DNA of 36,561 nucleotides, from positions 1-36,561 of the forward strand of contig JBMFVX010000013.1 in NCBI GenBank assembly GCA_049965775.1, in the 5' to 3' direction. Both the position numbers and the translations under genes were made by a program. A model generated the notes under the pieces. It was given only the letters and a program-made list of their open reading frames with translations. It ran no database searches and had not been told where the DNA came from. Source of the DNA: JABEVB01 sp049965775. GTDB taxonomy: Bacteria > Planctomycetota > Phycisphaerae > WQYP01. Positions 1-8,838 of the stretch are shown in pieces. The stretch's first letter is position 1. Every line of letters starts with the position of its first letter.

Positions 1-79
1 AAAAAACGCAACCGTCCGAACCCGACAGTACCTTAGGCGTCGGTACTGATTGTCCAATTCCGGCTGAACCAAGACAGAA

Positions 80-715
80 TTGATTGGGGATTTCAAGAAT
101 GCCGGGCGGGAATGGCGTCCACAAGGGAAGCCCGAACCGGTGCGTGTGCATGACTTCATCGACCGCCGCCGGGGCAAGGTCATTCCCTACGGCGTGTACG
201 ATCTGGGACGCAACGCCGGCTGGGTAAGCGTGGGCGTGGATCACGATACGGCGGCCTTCGCCGTCAACACGATTCGCCGGTGGTGGCGCGACCTGGGTCG
301 GAAACGCTACCCCAAGGCCAAACGCTTGCTGATCACCGCCGATGCGGGCGGCAGCAATGGCAGCCGCCTCCGCCTGTGGAAGTGGGAACTCCAGACCTTG
401 GCCGATCAGACCGGCTTGATCATTCAGGTTCATCACTTGCCACCGGGCACCAGTAAATGGAACAAAATCGAACATCGCCTCTTCTCCTTCATCAGCCAGA
501 ACTGGCGCGGCAAACCCCTGTTAACCCGCGCCACCGTCGTCAAGCTCATCGGCGCCACCCGCACCAACACAGGTCTGCGCGTCCGCTGTGTTTTGGACAC
601 CCAACACTACCCCCCGAAAATCTCCATCTCCAACCAACAAATGGAGTCCCTTCATCTGCAACTCCATGACTTCCACGGCGACTGGAACTATACGATCACG
701 CCACGTCAACCGTAG
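80..715 (+). pseudogene. ISAzo13-family transposase, 3' fragment
   Basis: The reading frame matches the C-terminal half to two-thirds of ISAzo13-family DDE transposases. Recognisable blocks are NAGREWRPQGKPEPVRVHDF near the start, GWVSVGVDHDTAAFAV, LLITADAGGSNGSR (a catalytic Asp block), PPGTSKWNKIEHRLFSF (the catalytic Glu block) and HDFHGDWNYTI at the end. Full members are roughly 400 residues, so the N-terminal part is missing. Homology continues a few codons upstream (Thr-Lys-Thr-Glu-Leu) and then meets an in-frame TGA at 65-67. The block that normally carries the first catalytic Asp, just before this point, is gone. The listed start is a TTG inside the homologous region and not a true start. 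The right end of the element may be the AT-rich then GC-rich stretch at 716-738, but the matching left end is not present. The fragment cannot encode an active transposase. Confidence 0.85.
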
Positions 716-978
716 CGGTTATTTGTTTACGCGCCCTAAAGGTGAAGAGTTTTTATAGCGCTGTCGTGCTAGATGAATTGGAACGCACCCTGACGTACAT
801 ATTCAGCGAAATGCAATCTATGCCGGAAACCATCAGTGCTTACCTGCGGCCCTTTTTGGGATACCATGACCCTTTAATTATACGCTTCTGCATATCAGCT
901 TGGAAAACCATAACCGAGCATTTACCATATGTACTACTAAAGTTTTTTTGACTATTAATGCAGCCGAGCATAACCACC

Positions 979-1269
979 ATGAAGTCGCCGCTCAGTCATG
1001 TGCATAATCACCTGCCGCTGCGGCAGATCATTTCAGGCATTGTGCTGGCCGCTTGTGCAAGCCTGATGACGGGCTGCGGCGATACCCGCTTCCACTTTTT
1101 TGGTCATGGGCATGTGACCGCGCCAGCCATTGCGCCAATTGCAACTAAAGTGATAACAAAAAACAGCGAGGCTAGCACCAGGCGCAGCCGTTGGCCAACG
1201 GTCTCTCCTCCAGACTCTTGGCCCGACCGCCCGGTTGTGTATATACGAAAACGCTCCGGCGCGGCATAA
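979..1269 (+). CDS. possible small lipoprotein, unknown function
   Basis: A 96-residue frame from the ATG at 979; another ATG lies at 958. The N-terminus has a positive residue, a hydrophobic stretch (IISGIVLAACASL) and a lipobox-like LMTGC, so the product could be a lipidated, membrane-anchored protein. The part after the cysteine is short, rich in His, Pro and Arg, and resembles no family I know. No good ribosome binding site is visible, only a weak gag upstream. The frame lies between a transposase fragment and a kinase gene, in sequence that otherwise shows no gene from 716 to 1390. It may be a chance frame with a signal-like start. Confidence 0.3.
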   Translation: MKSPLSHVHNHLPLRQIISGIVLAACASLMTGCGDTRFHFFGHGHVTAPAIAPIATKVITKNSEASTRRSRWPTVSPPDSWPDRPVVYIRKRSGAA

Positions 1270-1390
1270 TTCACGGTATTGACGCAACCTGGGCTGGCGG
1301 GCAAAACTGCAGCACGCATAGGCAATAGCCTCCATAAATGGTTAAGCATGGCGGCGAAACTCGCACGGGGTTGAAAAGATCGGGTGGTTC

Positions 1391-2215
1391 GTGGCGGTTG
1401 ATGAAGTAGATCCATTCCCATGGTTCCTGCATAAGTCCATTCAGTTGGTTATTAACCATCGCCATGTTGCCATGCACCTGACCACCGCCGAATGGACTGA
1501 ACACTGGCGGCCATTTCTTGGCAGACTGATGGAGATTCAGCGCAAGCGCGGCCGGCGGCTTCTGGTTGCGGTGGCCGGGGCACCGGGATCAGGCAAATCG
1601 TTTTTTGCCGAGCAAATCAGTTGGATGGCCACCCGTGGAGTCATGCCGGGCATTTTTGCCGCAGCGTTGCCGATGGATGGATTTCATTATGATCAGGAAT
1701 ATTTGCTGACGCACCATCAAACCTTTCCTGACGGCAGCCGCATTCCCCTGGCACAGTGTAAAGGCTCGCCGCTGACCTTTAATGTCGAGGCATTGCGGCA
1801 CCATCTGACGATGCTGCGCGATACGGAGTCCGAAATCAGTTGGCCCGGCTACAACCGTGAATTGCACGATACGGTGCAGGATGAGTTCCGCGTGCCCGCA
1901 GGCACCAACCTGGCCATCGTCGAGGGCAATTATCTGTTGCTAAATGTACCGCCCTACAAGGGCATTCCGGACTTTTTTGATTTGAAGATTTATATAGAGG
2001 CGCCCGCGCCGGTTATAATGGCCAACCTTATGTCGCGGCACATGGCCGGCGGTCGAGATGTGGAAGACGCCAAAACGTGGGTTAAACGCGTTGACCTGCC
2101 CAACGCCCGTATTGTTGAAAGCACCCGCGGGTCTGCGGACGTTATCATCCGCCGCGATCGGCAGGACCTGATATCCGCGGTAATCTGGAAGAGCGAGAAA
2201 CCCCCGGCAAAGTGA
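1391..2215 (+). CDS. P-loop nucleoside/pantothenate kinase-like protein
   Basis: A P-loop kinase of the uridine kinase/pantothenate kinase/phosphoribulokinase superfamily. With the GTG start used here (274 residues), the Walker A motif GAPGSGKS is at residues 63-70, preceded by the hydrophobic strand RRLLVAVA. The block PMDGFHYD gives the acidic and aromatic residues that follow beta-2 in this fold. WPGYNRELHD and AIVEGNYLLL (a typical Walker B-like strand) follow, then a lid-like region with RHMAGGRDVEDA. It resembles proteins annotated as nucleoside/nucleotide kinase family or FrcK-like sugar kinase relatives; the substrate cannot be read from sequence. Homology starts near residue 30, so the ATG at 1472 (247 residues) is at least as likely a start. 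The gene converges on rplQ with 174 nt between them. Confidence 0.8.
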   Translation: MAVDEVDPFPWFLHKSIQLVINHRHVAMHLTTAEWTEHWRPFLGRLMEIQRKRGRRLLVAVAGAPGSGKSFFAEQISWMATRGVMPGIFAAALPMDGFHYDQEYLLTHHQTFPDGSRIPLAQCKGSPLTFNVEALRHHLTMLRDTESEISWPGYNRELHDTVQDEFRVPAGTNLAIVEGNYLLLNVPPYKGIPDFFDLKIYIEAPAPVIMANLMSRHMAGGRDVEDAKTWVKRVDLPNARIVESTRGSADVIIRRDRQDLISAVIWKSEKPPAK

Positions 2216-2389
2216 GCCTGAAAAAGGCCGCCAAGGACCCCACTGCACACCCGCCAACAAGAAAAATGCGCAAAGATCCGGCGATGGAGTTACGCATCGC
2301 TACAAAGCAAAGTTATTTCCAATAAGCTGACATTTATCGCCGATGCAGGCCTGACGCCGCAAAGCATCACCAAATCGGTAATGGCGGTG

Positions 2390-2845
2390 TCAGGTAGCAC
2401 TGGCAGCCGCGGCCGGAGCCGACTTGCCCCGGATATTGATAGGGGCAATGTCAACCAGTTGCACGACCACGATATCGCCATTGTCGCCGATGCGCCATTT
2501 GGCGGTTTTGATAATGCGGGTATAACCGCCATTGCGGCTGGCATAAACGGGCGCGACGGTCTTAAAAAGCTTCTGCACGACTGAATCATCCAGCAGCACG
2601 TCGGTGTCTTTTACGTCGGCCATAAGACGGTCGCGCAGGCGGGCAATGACCAGGCGGCGCGAGGCCAAGGTGTTTTTCTTGGCGAGGGTAATGAGGGGTT
2701 CTACAAACCTGACCAATTCACGCGCCTTGGGCAGCGTGGTTTTGACCTGACCATGCTCAATCAACGACTGGGCAAGATTGCGCAGCATGGCGGTGCGATG
2801 CGAAGCAGTCCGCGAAAGCCTTCGTCCAACAACTCTATGACGCAT
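2390..2845 (-). CDS. rplQ: 50S ribosomal protein L17
   Basis: L17 binds 23S rRNA and lies near the exit of the peptide tunnel in the large subunit. The 151-residue product begins with the typical MRHR block. It continues with the family blocks [40 protein letters not shown] and [18 protein letters not shown]. It is longer than the usual 115-130 residues because of an Ala-rich C-terminal tail (about the last 20 residues). An AGAGGA sequence precedes the ATG. It is the last gene of the ribosomal block, 65 nt after rpoA. I see no convincing intrinsic terminator between it and the convergent kinase gene; a 6-bp stem at 2281-2300 lacks a T-run. Confidence 0.97.
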   Translation of the reverse strand: MRHRVVGRRLSRTASHRTAMLRNLAQSLIEHGQVKTTLPKARELVRFVEPLITLAKKNTLASRRLVIARLRDRLMADVKDTDVLLDDSVVQKLFKTVAPVYASRNGGYTRIIKTAKWRIGDNGDIVVVQLVDIAPINIRGKSAPAAAASAT

Positions 2846-2910
2846 GAGAAAATCCTCTTTTCAATTAGTACGCTGTCCGGCGAATGTCGCCGACCGCGCT
2901 AAACAAGCCC

Positions 2911-3960
2911 TCAAGCCTTTTCAGCCGGCTCTTCCTGCTTTTCCGCATCACCAACGGGGGCGGTTTCTTCTTCAGGAATGGTCATGCCCAGCGAAAGATT
3001 CTTTTCCGCGAGGCGACGTTTAATTTCCCGCAGGCTGGTCTTGCCGAAGCTGCGAACTTTAAGCAGTTCGCTTTCGGTAAGTTTAACAAGGTCGCCCACG
3101 GTATGAATTTTGGCCGATTCGAGGCAATTGCTCGAACGGACGGAAAGCTCAAGGGTCGCAAGCGGCAGCAGCAGCAGGCCGGCAACATCTTTGCTGAACT
3201 TGGCCGGCTCGGAATTGTCTTCCTCGATAACGGGTACGTCAATTTCGATGCCGGGGTCAATCTGATGCAGCAGGGCATTGACATGCTTGCGCAGAATCTT
3301 AGCGGATTCAATCAGGGCATCTTCCGGCGAAATGGTGCCATTCGTCCAGATTTCCATCACGAGACGATCGTAGTTGGTCTTCTGGCCGACGCGGGTGTCT
3401 TCGGTTTTATAGCGAACGCGTGTCACTGGTGAGTAGACCGAATCTACTGGAATAACGCCGATGATCTGTTCTTCCGCGGTGTTTTCGATGGCAGTGACAA
3501 AGCCGCGGCCCTTGCGAATATCCAATTCCAGGTCAAACACAGTGGCATCGTCGTTGACGGTGGCAATGACCTGATCTTTGTTGTGTACCGTCAAGGCCGG
3601 ATCACCCTGCAGATCGCCGGCCTTGATGACGCCCTTGCCCTGCCGCTTGACGCTGAGCGTTTTTGGGCCGTCGCCTTCCAGCGAGACAACCAGGCTCTTA
3701 ACGTTAAGAATAATGTCTGTGACATCCTCAACAACCCCGGGGACCTGGGCAAATTCGTGCTCCACGCCGGCAATTCGCACCGATACCGGGGCGGCGCCCT
3801 CGAGACTGCTTAGCAGAATACGCCGAAGCGAATTACCAATGGTGGTTCCAAAGCCGCGTTCAAACGGCTCAATGATAAATTTGCCGTAAGTTTCGCTCTG
3901 AATGGTGTTATCGGTGTCTACACGAGTGGGCAGTTCAAGCCCGCGCCAACGTAAACGCAT
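2911..3960 (-). CDS. rpoA: DNA-directed RNA polymerase subunit alpha
   Basis: The alpha subunit dimerises to nucleate RNA polymerase assembly, and its C-terminal domain contacts promoter DNA and activators. The start chosen is the ATG at 3960 (MRLRWRGLELP), which has GGAG 8 nt upstream; a longer in-frame start at 4011 is not supported. The N-terminal assembly domain shows FIIEPFERGFGTTIGNSLRR and SSLEGAAPVSVRI. The helix-hairpin-helix C-terminal domain shows NCLESAKIHTVGDLVKLTE followed by SFGKTSLREIKRRL. The 349-residue length is slightly above normal because of an acidic Glu-rich tail of about 20 residues. It follows rpsK after 167 nt, in the place where rpsD is often found between them. 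Confidence 0.98.
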   Translation of the reverse strand: MRLRWRGLELPTRVDTDNTIQSETYGKFIIEPFERGFGTTIGNSLRRILLSSLEGAAPVSVRIAGVEHEFAQVPGVVEDVTDIILNVKSLVVSLEGDGPKTLSVKRQGKGVIKAGDLQGDPALTVHNKDQVIATVNDDATVFDLELDIRKGRGFVTAIENTAEEQIIGVIPVDSVYSPVTRVRYKTEDTRVGQKTNYDRLVMEIWTNGTISPEDALIESAKILRKHVNALLHQIDPGIEIDVPVIEEDNSEPAKFSKDVAGLLLLPLATLELSVRSSNCLESAKIHTVGDLVKLTESELLKVRSFGKTSLREIKRRLAEKNLSLGMTIPEEETAPVGDAEKQEEPAEKA

Positions 3961-4127
3961 GGTGGATACTCCAAAAAACAGCTCGCCGGGGATTATCGCC
4001 CATCGGGGCATCTGTCACCGAGCGAGAGATATTCATTCAAACATGGCCGCTGCATTTGCGGGCATCGCCCGGCGCCGGCACACTGGGGCAGGTTAAAAAG
4101 CCACCTGCCAGATCCTTTCGGCGACAA

Positions 4128-4508
4128 TTACACGCGACGCCGCTTTGGCGGCCGACAGCCGTTGTGCGGCAGCGGGGTGTTGTCTTCGATGGATGAAATT
4201 TTTATTCCGCTGTTCTGCAGCGCGGTCACCGCGGATTCTCGTCCCGGCCCCGGGCCATTGACGCGAACCTCAAGTTCCTGCACGCCGAACTTCTTGGCCT
4301 TGCCGGCACAATTTTCTGCGGCGCGGGTGGCTGCAAACGGGGTGGCCTTGCGGGCGCCCTTAAAACCTGCAGTTCCGCCGGAGTCCCAAGCAAGGGTCTC
4401 GCCATTGACATCGGTGATGGTCACCTGTGTATTGCTGAAACTGGCTTTGATATGCGCAATGCCGCGCACCACGTTTCTGCGAACCTTTTTTCTGCCTGTT
4501 TTGGCCAC
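4128..4508 (-). CDS. rpsK: 30S ribosomal protein S11
   Basis: S11 sits on the platform of the small subunit and binds 16S rRNA with S6, S18 and S7. The 126-residue product has the standard blocks [47 protein letters not shown] and the C-terminal [12 protein letters not shown]. The start codon is GTG, with GAGGTG about 5 nt upstream. It lies 111 nt after rpsM and 167 nt before rpoA in an alpha-operon arrangement. Confidence 0.98.
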   Translation of the reverse strand: MAKTGRKKVRRNVVRGIAHIKASFSNTQVTITDVNGETLAWDSGGTAGFKGARKATPFAATRAAENCAGKAKKFGVQELEVRVNGPGPGRESAVTALQNSGIKISSIEDNTPLPHNGCRPPKRRRV

Positions 4509-4619
4509 AATTCACCTCGAATTAAACTTCTACCATTCATCTCGCCGCCGCAGCCCTTGTGCCGCGATTAAACACCCCGACCGCCGCCGCAATGCGGTAC
4601 GGTCTTAAGGCGGCGGGTG

Positions 4620-5006
4620 TTAACCGTGCAATTCCTTCACGCCCTTCTTACCGGCAACCGTCTTGCGCGGACCTTTTCGCGTCCGGGCATTGGAGCGGGT
4701 GCGTTGGCCCCGCACGGGCAGATTGCGCCGATGGCGCGAGCCGCGATAGCACTGAATATCCTTCAGACGGGCGATGTTCTGCTGCACCTGCCGGCGCAGG
4801 GAGCCTTCGACGACAAAGCTGCGATCTATGATGTTGACGATGCGGGCCACTTCATCTTCGCTGAGGTCTTTGGCTCGCTTCTGCGGCTCGATGTTGGCTT
4901 CCTTCAAAATCTCCATCGCGTTGATCGGCCCAATGCCATAAATATAGCGCAGACTGATCCGCACTGGCTTATCGAGAGGGATGTCAACACCGGCAATACG
5001 CGGCAT
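4620..5006 (-). CDS. rpsM: 30S ribosomal protein S13
   Basis: S13 is a head protein of the small subunit that contacts the P-site tRNA and forms a bridge to the large subunit. The 128-residue product opens with [19 protein letters not shown] and has the helix-hairpin-helix [16 protein letters not shown]. The tail is rich in Arg and Lys ([21 protein letters not shown]), which reaches toward tRNA in known structures. The ATG at 5006 has AGGAG upstream within the palindrome aggagctcct. It sits between rpmJ (170 nt) and rpsK (111 nt). Confidence 0.98.
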   Translation of the reverse strand: MPRIAGVDIPLDKPVRISLRYIYGIGPINAMEILKEANIEPQKRAKDLSEDEVARIVNIIDRSFVVEGSLRRQVQQNIARLKDIQCYRGSRHRRNLPVRGQRTRSNARTRKGPRKTVAGKKGVKELHG

Positions 5007-5176
5007 AGGAGCTCCTGTTGAAAATAGCCGGCCTCAACCGGCGGTTTATATCTTAAAATTGTCTGTGCTTCGTAAACCCGCACAGACCTCAAGGCAGTTT
5101 TTGACAACCCGCTGATGACGTCCGGAGAGACCAAGCCCTCCGCAGCGGCACCGGGCATAAAAACACCCTTTAAACC

Positions 5177-5293
5177 TTAACCCTGTCGTTGTTTATGGCG
5201 CGGGTCCACCTTGCAAATAACCCGAAGCACGCCGTTGCGGCGAACCACAACGCAATGCTCACAAATACGCTTAACGCTCGACCTGACTTTCAT
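5177..5293 (-). CDS. rpmJ: 50S ribosomal protein L36, zinc-binding form
   Basis: A short 38-codon frame, read from the complement, encodes the whole of L36: [20 protein letters not shown], then [18 protein letters not shown]. The four zinc ligands of the C+ form are present (C11, C14, C27, H33), so this is the zinc-dependent paralogue. L36 is a small protein buried at the base of the large-subunit stalk. GGAG lies upstream of the ATG, just after a GC hairpin (5307-5320). It occupies the usual place between infA and rpsM but is separated from infA by 281 nt. Confidence 0.96.
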   Translation of the reverse strand: MKVRSSVKRICEHCVVVRRNGVLRVICKVDPRHKQRQG

Positions 5294-5306
5294 CGCTTTA
5301 CTCCGC

Positions 5307-5320
5307 CGGGCTTGCGCCCG
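5307..5320 (-). other. short GC hairpin just before rpmJ
   Basis: A perfect 5-bp stem (cgggc and gcccg) with a 4-nt loop ends 13 nt before the rpmJ start codon and directly next to its GGAG. A very similar hairpin (gcgggc, a short A-rich loop, gcccg) lies before rplF. It might affect initiation, but a stem of this size also occurs often by chance in GC-rich sequence. Confidence 0.35.
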
Positions 5321-5475
5321 CCTTTACAATGCCTTGGTCCGGGGGTGCCGCGACTGCCACAAAAGCCGCCGCCATCCACCGAGCAACAACTCGTTTTTAC
5401 CCGCCGTGCGTAAGCCAAAGTAACAAGGCCGACGCCCACAAGCGGCTCCCCGCTCCTTAGCAGGGCAAACCAAAT

Positions 5476-5504
5476 AGTATAGCAAACCCACAGCCATGTT
5501 GCCA
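5476..5504 (-). promoter_or_regulatory. possible internal promoter before rpmJ-rpsM-rpsK-rpoA-rplQ
   Basis: On the minus strand, TGGCAA (5499-5504) is followed after 17 nt by TATACT (5476-5481), and a TGC directly before the -10 gives an extended -10. It lies in the 281-nt gap between infA and rpmJ, the widest spacer in the ribosomal block. It would give a leader of about 175 nt. It could supply separate transcription of the alpha-operon genes. The -35 is poor, so the call is tentative. Confidence 0.4.
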
Positions 5505-5574
5505 GTGGTCTGCAAAATTCTCCCGGCCACCACGCCATACCTTCAAAAAGACCGGGGGCTGCCCCACGGTCCCG

Positions 5575-5790
5575 CTAATTCCGCTGAATAATGCGTCCGC
5601 GGCTTAAATCGTAGGGCGACATTTCCACCGTGACCTTGTCGCCGGGAAGTATGCGAATGTAGTTCACCCTCATTTTGCCCGAAATATGCGCCAACAGAAT
5701 ATGCCCATTCTCCAGTTTCACCCGAAACATCGCATTGGGCAAAGCCTCCGTAACAATGGCTTCCAGTCGTATGGCGTCTTCCTTGGGCAT
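5575..5790 (-). CDS. infA: translation initiation factor IF-1
   Basis: IF-1 binds the A site of the small subunit during initiation. The ATG at 5790 gives a 71-residue protein, matching the usual 71-72, starting [20 protein letters not shown]. The OB-fold blocks [20 protein letters not shown] and [20 protein letters not shown] are intact. AGAAGGA lies about 5 nt before this ATG. An earlier in-frame start at 5850 would add 20 residues of no known homology and is rejected. It follows map after 107 nt. Confidence 0.97.
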   Translation of the reverse strand: MPKEDAIRLEAIVTEALPNAMFRVKLENGHILLAHISGKMRVNYIRILPGDKVTVEMSPYDLSRGRIIQRN

Positions 5791-5897
5791 TCGATTCCTT
5801 CTGGCAACAACCTCACCTTGCCGCAGCGCCTTTTCAGGCGCCGACGGCAAGCCATCCGTTAACTTGCGTTTTCGGCTGAATTATGCAATATCCCACG

Positions 5898-6680
5898 TTA
5901 CCGCCCATCTGTCAAGATGTCGCTTCCTGTAGCTGTAACGGCCACCGTATGCTCAATGTGGGCCGCCGGAGTGCCGTCCCTAGTCACCACCGTCCAGCCG
6001 TCATCCAGCACAACCACCTCCTGGCCGCCAAGAATAACCATTGGCTCAATGGCGATTGTCATGCCGGCCTGGAGGTAAAAATCGCCTCGGCGTTCAAACT
6101 CCGGCGAGGTAAAATTCGGCACTTTGGGGTCTTCGTGCAACCGCCGGCCTATGCCGTGGCCGACAAATTCGCGTACGCATGAGAATCCGTTGCTTTCAAC
6201 ATGGCGCTGCATGGCACGGGCAATGTCGCTCCAACGGAGGCCCGGTCGCACCGCACTGATAGCCAATTCCAATGTTTCGCGGGTTACATCAATGAGTTTC
6301 TGAAGTTTCGGCTCAACGGGCCCCACCGGAACCGTAATGGCCGAGTCGCCGCACCAGCCATCCAGCAGTATGCCGCAATCTATGCTCACCAGATCGCCTG
6401 CCTGCAAAGCCCGCGGGCCGGGTATGCCGTGCACAACCTCTTCATTCACGCTGATGCATGTATTGCCCGGAAACCCTTTGCCCGGCTCGTAAGTCGGGTA
6501 GTTTTTGAACAGCCCCCGGGCGCCGGCTTCCAGCCAGGCGTCGAGCGCTATTTGATCTAACTGTGCAGTGGTGATGCCGGGTTGCACCGCGGCGCGGCAG
6601 CGTTCCAGTGCCCGATGCACCAGGCGGCCGGCGCGCCGCATCGCTTCTATTTCGGCGGGGCGCTTGAGTGACACGCTCAT
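5898..6680 (-). CDS. map: methionine aminopeptidase, type I
   Basis: This enzyme removes the initiator methionine from new proteins. The 260-residue product is a type I enzyme without an N-terminal extension. The five metal ligands are visible: D101 (SIDCGILLDG), D112 (GDSAI), H175 (FVGHGIGRRLHEDP), E212 (TIAIEPM) and E243 (HIEHT). The conserved substrate-site His is H84 (EEVVHGIPG). Its start codon overlaps the adk stop codon by 4 nt (ATGA), so the two are translationally coupled. The secY-adk-map order is common in spc operons. Confidence 0.97.
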   Translation of the reverse strand: MSVSLKRPAEIEAMRRAGRLVHRALERCRAAVQPGITTAQLDQIALDAWLEAGARGLFKNYPTYEPGKGFPGNTCISVNEEVVHGIPGPRALQAGDLVSIDCGILLDGWCGDSAITVPVGPVEPKLQKLIDVTRETLELAISAVRPGLRWSDIARAMQRHVESNGFSCVREFVGHGIGRRLHEDPKVPNFTSPEFERRGDFYLQAGMTIAIEPMVILGGQEVVVLDDGWTVVTRDGTPAAHIEHTVAVTATGSDILTDGR

Positions 6681-7369
6681 GGCGCAGCCTCCGGTTTGGC
6701 GTTTTGGCTGATTTCTGATGCGAGCCTTTTTTCTATAGCCGCCAATACCAGCCTGGTCACTTCATCCGGCTGACCAGCCGAATTAATGGTGACGAACCGC
6801 CCGGCCTCGGTCGTTGCGTAAAACTCTATGAGCGGGGCCGTCAATTTTTGGTATGTTGAAAGTCGGGTGCGCACCACTTCGGGCATATCGTCTTGACGGA
6901 TGATGAGCCGCGAGCCTTCATTGTTGCAGATGCCCGGTTTAATCGGTGGGTTGGAATCAATATGATAAACGTCGCGGCATATCGGGCACACGCGGCGGCC
7001 CTCAAAGCGGCGCGACAGCACATCCAGTGGAACATCCAGGTTGATGATGAGGTCCAGAGGTCGCCCGATGTGCTTGAGCAATTTGGATAATTCTTTCGCC
7101 TGCGGCAGTGTTCGCGGAAACCCATCAAGCACAAAGCCCTGCTGCAGCGCACAGATGCGGTTTTGCATAATGCCCAGCATGAGGGAATCAGGCACGAGCA
7201 TGCCGCGATCAATAAAATCACGGATGCGACGGCCGGGCGCGGTACCGGCCATTTTTTCGGTGCGTAAGATGTCGCCGCTGGAAAGATGCACGAGGTTATA
7301 CGTCTGGCAGATGCGCCGTGCCTGCGTCCCCTTGCCGGCTCCCGGCGGCCCCAACAGCGCGAGTCTCAT
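6677..7369 (-). CDS. adk: adenylate kinase
   Basis: Adenylate kinase interconverts ATP, ADP and AMP. The 230-residue product has the P-loop GPPGAGKGT at residues 7-15, the AMP-binding block SSGDILR and the motif GFVLDGFPRTLPQA. The lid carries a zinc-finger-like set at C128, C131 and C148 with Glu at 151, where Cys or Asp is more usual as the fourth ligand, so metal binding is likely but not certain. RQDDMPEVVRTRL follows the lid. It overlaps secY upstream and map downstream by 4 nt each. An Ala/Pro tail of about 10 residues ends the protein. Confidence 0.97.
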   Translation of the reverse strand: MRLALLGPPGAGKGTQARRICQTYNLVHLSSGDILRTEKMAGTAPGRRIRDFIDRGMLVPDSLMLGIMQNRICALQQGFVLDGFPRTLPQAKELSKLLKHIGRPLDLIINLDVPLDVLSRRFEGRRVCPICRDVYHIDSNPPIKPGICNNEGSRLIIRQDDMPEVVRTRLSTYQKLTAPLIEFYATTEAGRFVTINSAGQPDEVTRLVLAAIEKRLASEISQNAKPEAAP

Positions 7370-8838
7370 GCTGCAGATCCCTTAATCCTCTCGCCGGGCA
7401 ACGCACCATAACGGCCTGAGCCGCCCGAGCCGCCGCCGGGCGGGCGCCTGCGGACATTGGCATTGGCCGAACCGGGATCCATAAAACCTTCGTAGTTGTG
7501 CATGACAAGGTTGGCTTCAACGCGATTTAAAAAATCGAGCAGCACGCTGACCACAATCAGCAATCCGGTGCCGCCCAAAAACTGCGACACCATGTAATTG
7601 ATGTTCATATAGTGCGATACAATGGTAGGAACCAGCGCTATAACCGCCAAAAATGCGGCGCCGCAGTATGTGACCCGCGCCATGACATTTTCAAGATACT
7701 CAGCGGTGCGCTTGCCGGGCCGCAACCCGGGAATAAAGCTGCCATAGTCGCGAAGCTGATCGGCCATTTCCTTGGGTTGAAACTGAACCGTGTTCCAGAA
7801 ATACGAGAAGAAAAATACCAAGACCACATACGCCACAACGTACAGATAGCCACCCGGCTGCAACGCATCGGCAATCACCGAAAACGCATTGCTGTTGCTG
7901 AAATGGGGTTCAAGCCAGCCGAAAATAATCGAGGGAAACAACATGAGCGAGCTGGCGAAAATGATTGGCATAACGCCGCCATGATTTACCCGCAGCGGCA
8001 AATACTGGCTCTGGCCGCCGTAAACGCGCGGCCCTCGTATATGTTTGGCCTGCTGAATTTTGATGCGTCGCTGCGCCATCTCAAGCAGGATCGCTCCGGC
8101 CGTTACGCCCGCAAACGCCGCCAGCAGAAAGAGGATGGTGCCGATGCCGTAGGCTCCATTCGCGCCGGCAGTTACCTTGAACGATGAATGTTTCCAGATG
8201 GTGCCTATGGCTGCGGGCATGCGCGACACGATGCCCGCCATGATGATCAGCGATACGCCGTTGCCCAGGCCGTAGGCGTCAATCTGTTCGCCCAACCACA
8301 TCAAAAAGATGCTGCCGGCGGTCATGCCCAGCAAAGCCATCATCCAAAATAGAACATAGTGATGGTAATAGGTGTTGGCGTACAAATACCCATGGGGTTG
8401 GCCGCTGCTTTGCGCTGTCAGATATTTGATCCACATGACAGCTTGAATAACGCAGAGGCCGACGGTGGCATAGCGGGTCCATTCGTTGATTTTTCGCATG
8501 CCCGGCTCGCCCTCTTTTTGCAGCTTTTCGAGCGATGGTACCACCGTGCCCAAAAGCTGGAAAATAATGGCAGCCGAAATGTACGGCATGATGCCCAAGC
8601 CAAAGATGGTGCTATAGCCGAGGTTGCCGCCGGAAAACAGCGCCAGGTAGCCGCTGATTTGCCCCAACGGCGACGAACTGGATGAAGAGGCGTTGACCGC
8701 CGCTGAAAGCGCTCCGGAATTCACACCAGGCAAGGGAATGTAAAAGCCGATGCGATAGATGGCGAGCATGGCCACGGTAAAGAGAATCTTGTTGCGCAGC
8801 TCCGGTACGCGGAAAATATTAATCAGTGTTTTGAACAA
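7366..8838 (-). CDS. secY: preprotein translocase subunit SecY
   Basis: SecY is the channel of the Sec translocon in the inner membrane. The 490-residue product has about ten hydrophobic helices. Family blocks include FYIPLPGVN near the first helix, LGIMPYISAAIIFQLLG, the cytosolic loop QRRIKIQQAKHIRG and FIPGLRPGKRTAEYL. It is longer than the usual 430-450 residues because of an extended first periplasmic loop and a Gly/Pro/Arg-rich C-terminal tail. The start codon is TTG, supported by GAGGT a few nt upstream and by homology starting at once (MFKTLINIFRVPELRNKI). A 235-nt gap separates it from rplO. Confidence 0.97.
   Translation of the reverse strand: MFKTLINIFRVPELRNKILFTVAMLAIYRIGFYIPLPGVNSGALSAAVNASSSSSSPLGQISGYLALFSGGNLGYSTIFGLGIMPYISAAIIFQLLGTVVPSLEKLQKEGEPGMRKINEWTRYATVGLCVIQAVMWIKYLTAQSSGQPHGYLYANTYYHHYVLFWMMALLGMTAGSIFLMWLGEQIDAYGLGNGVSLIIMAGIVSRMPAAIGTIWKHSSFKVTAGANGAYGIGTILFLLAAFAGVTAGAILLEMAQRRIKIQQAKHIRGPRVYGGQSQYLPLRVNHGGVMPIIFASSLMLFPSIIFGWLEPHFSNSNAFSVIADALQPGGYLYVVAYVVLVFFFSYFWNTVQFQPKEMADQLRDYGSFIPGLRPGKRTAEYLENVMARVTYCGAAFLAVIALVPTIVSHYMNINYMVSQFLGGTGLLIVVSVLLDFLNRVEANLVMHNYEGFMDPGSANANVRRRPPGGGSGGSGRYGALPGERIKGSAA

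Noticed and set aside
742..951. 69-codon frame with a GTG start after the transposase fragment
   Set aside because: No ribosome binding site, no family resemblance and a biased composition; probably chance.
2281..2300. Terminator after rplQ
   Set aside because: The stem has 6 bp and no adjacent T-run, so it does not meet the criteria of an intrinsic terminator.
2290..2589. Minus-strand frame overlapping the end of rplQ
   Set aside because: It is a shadow of rplQ in another frame with no independent support.
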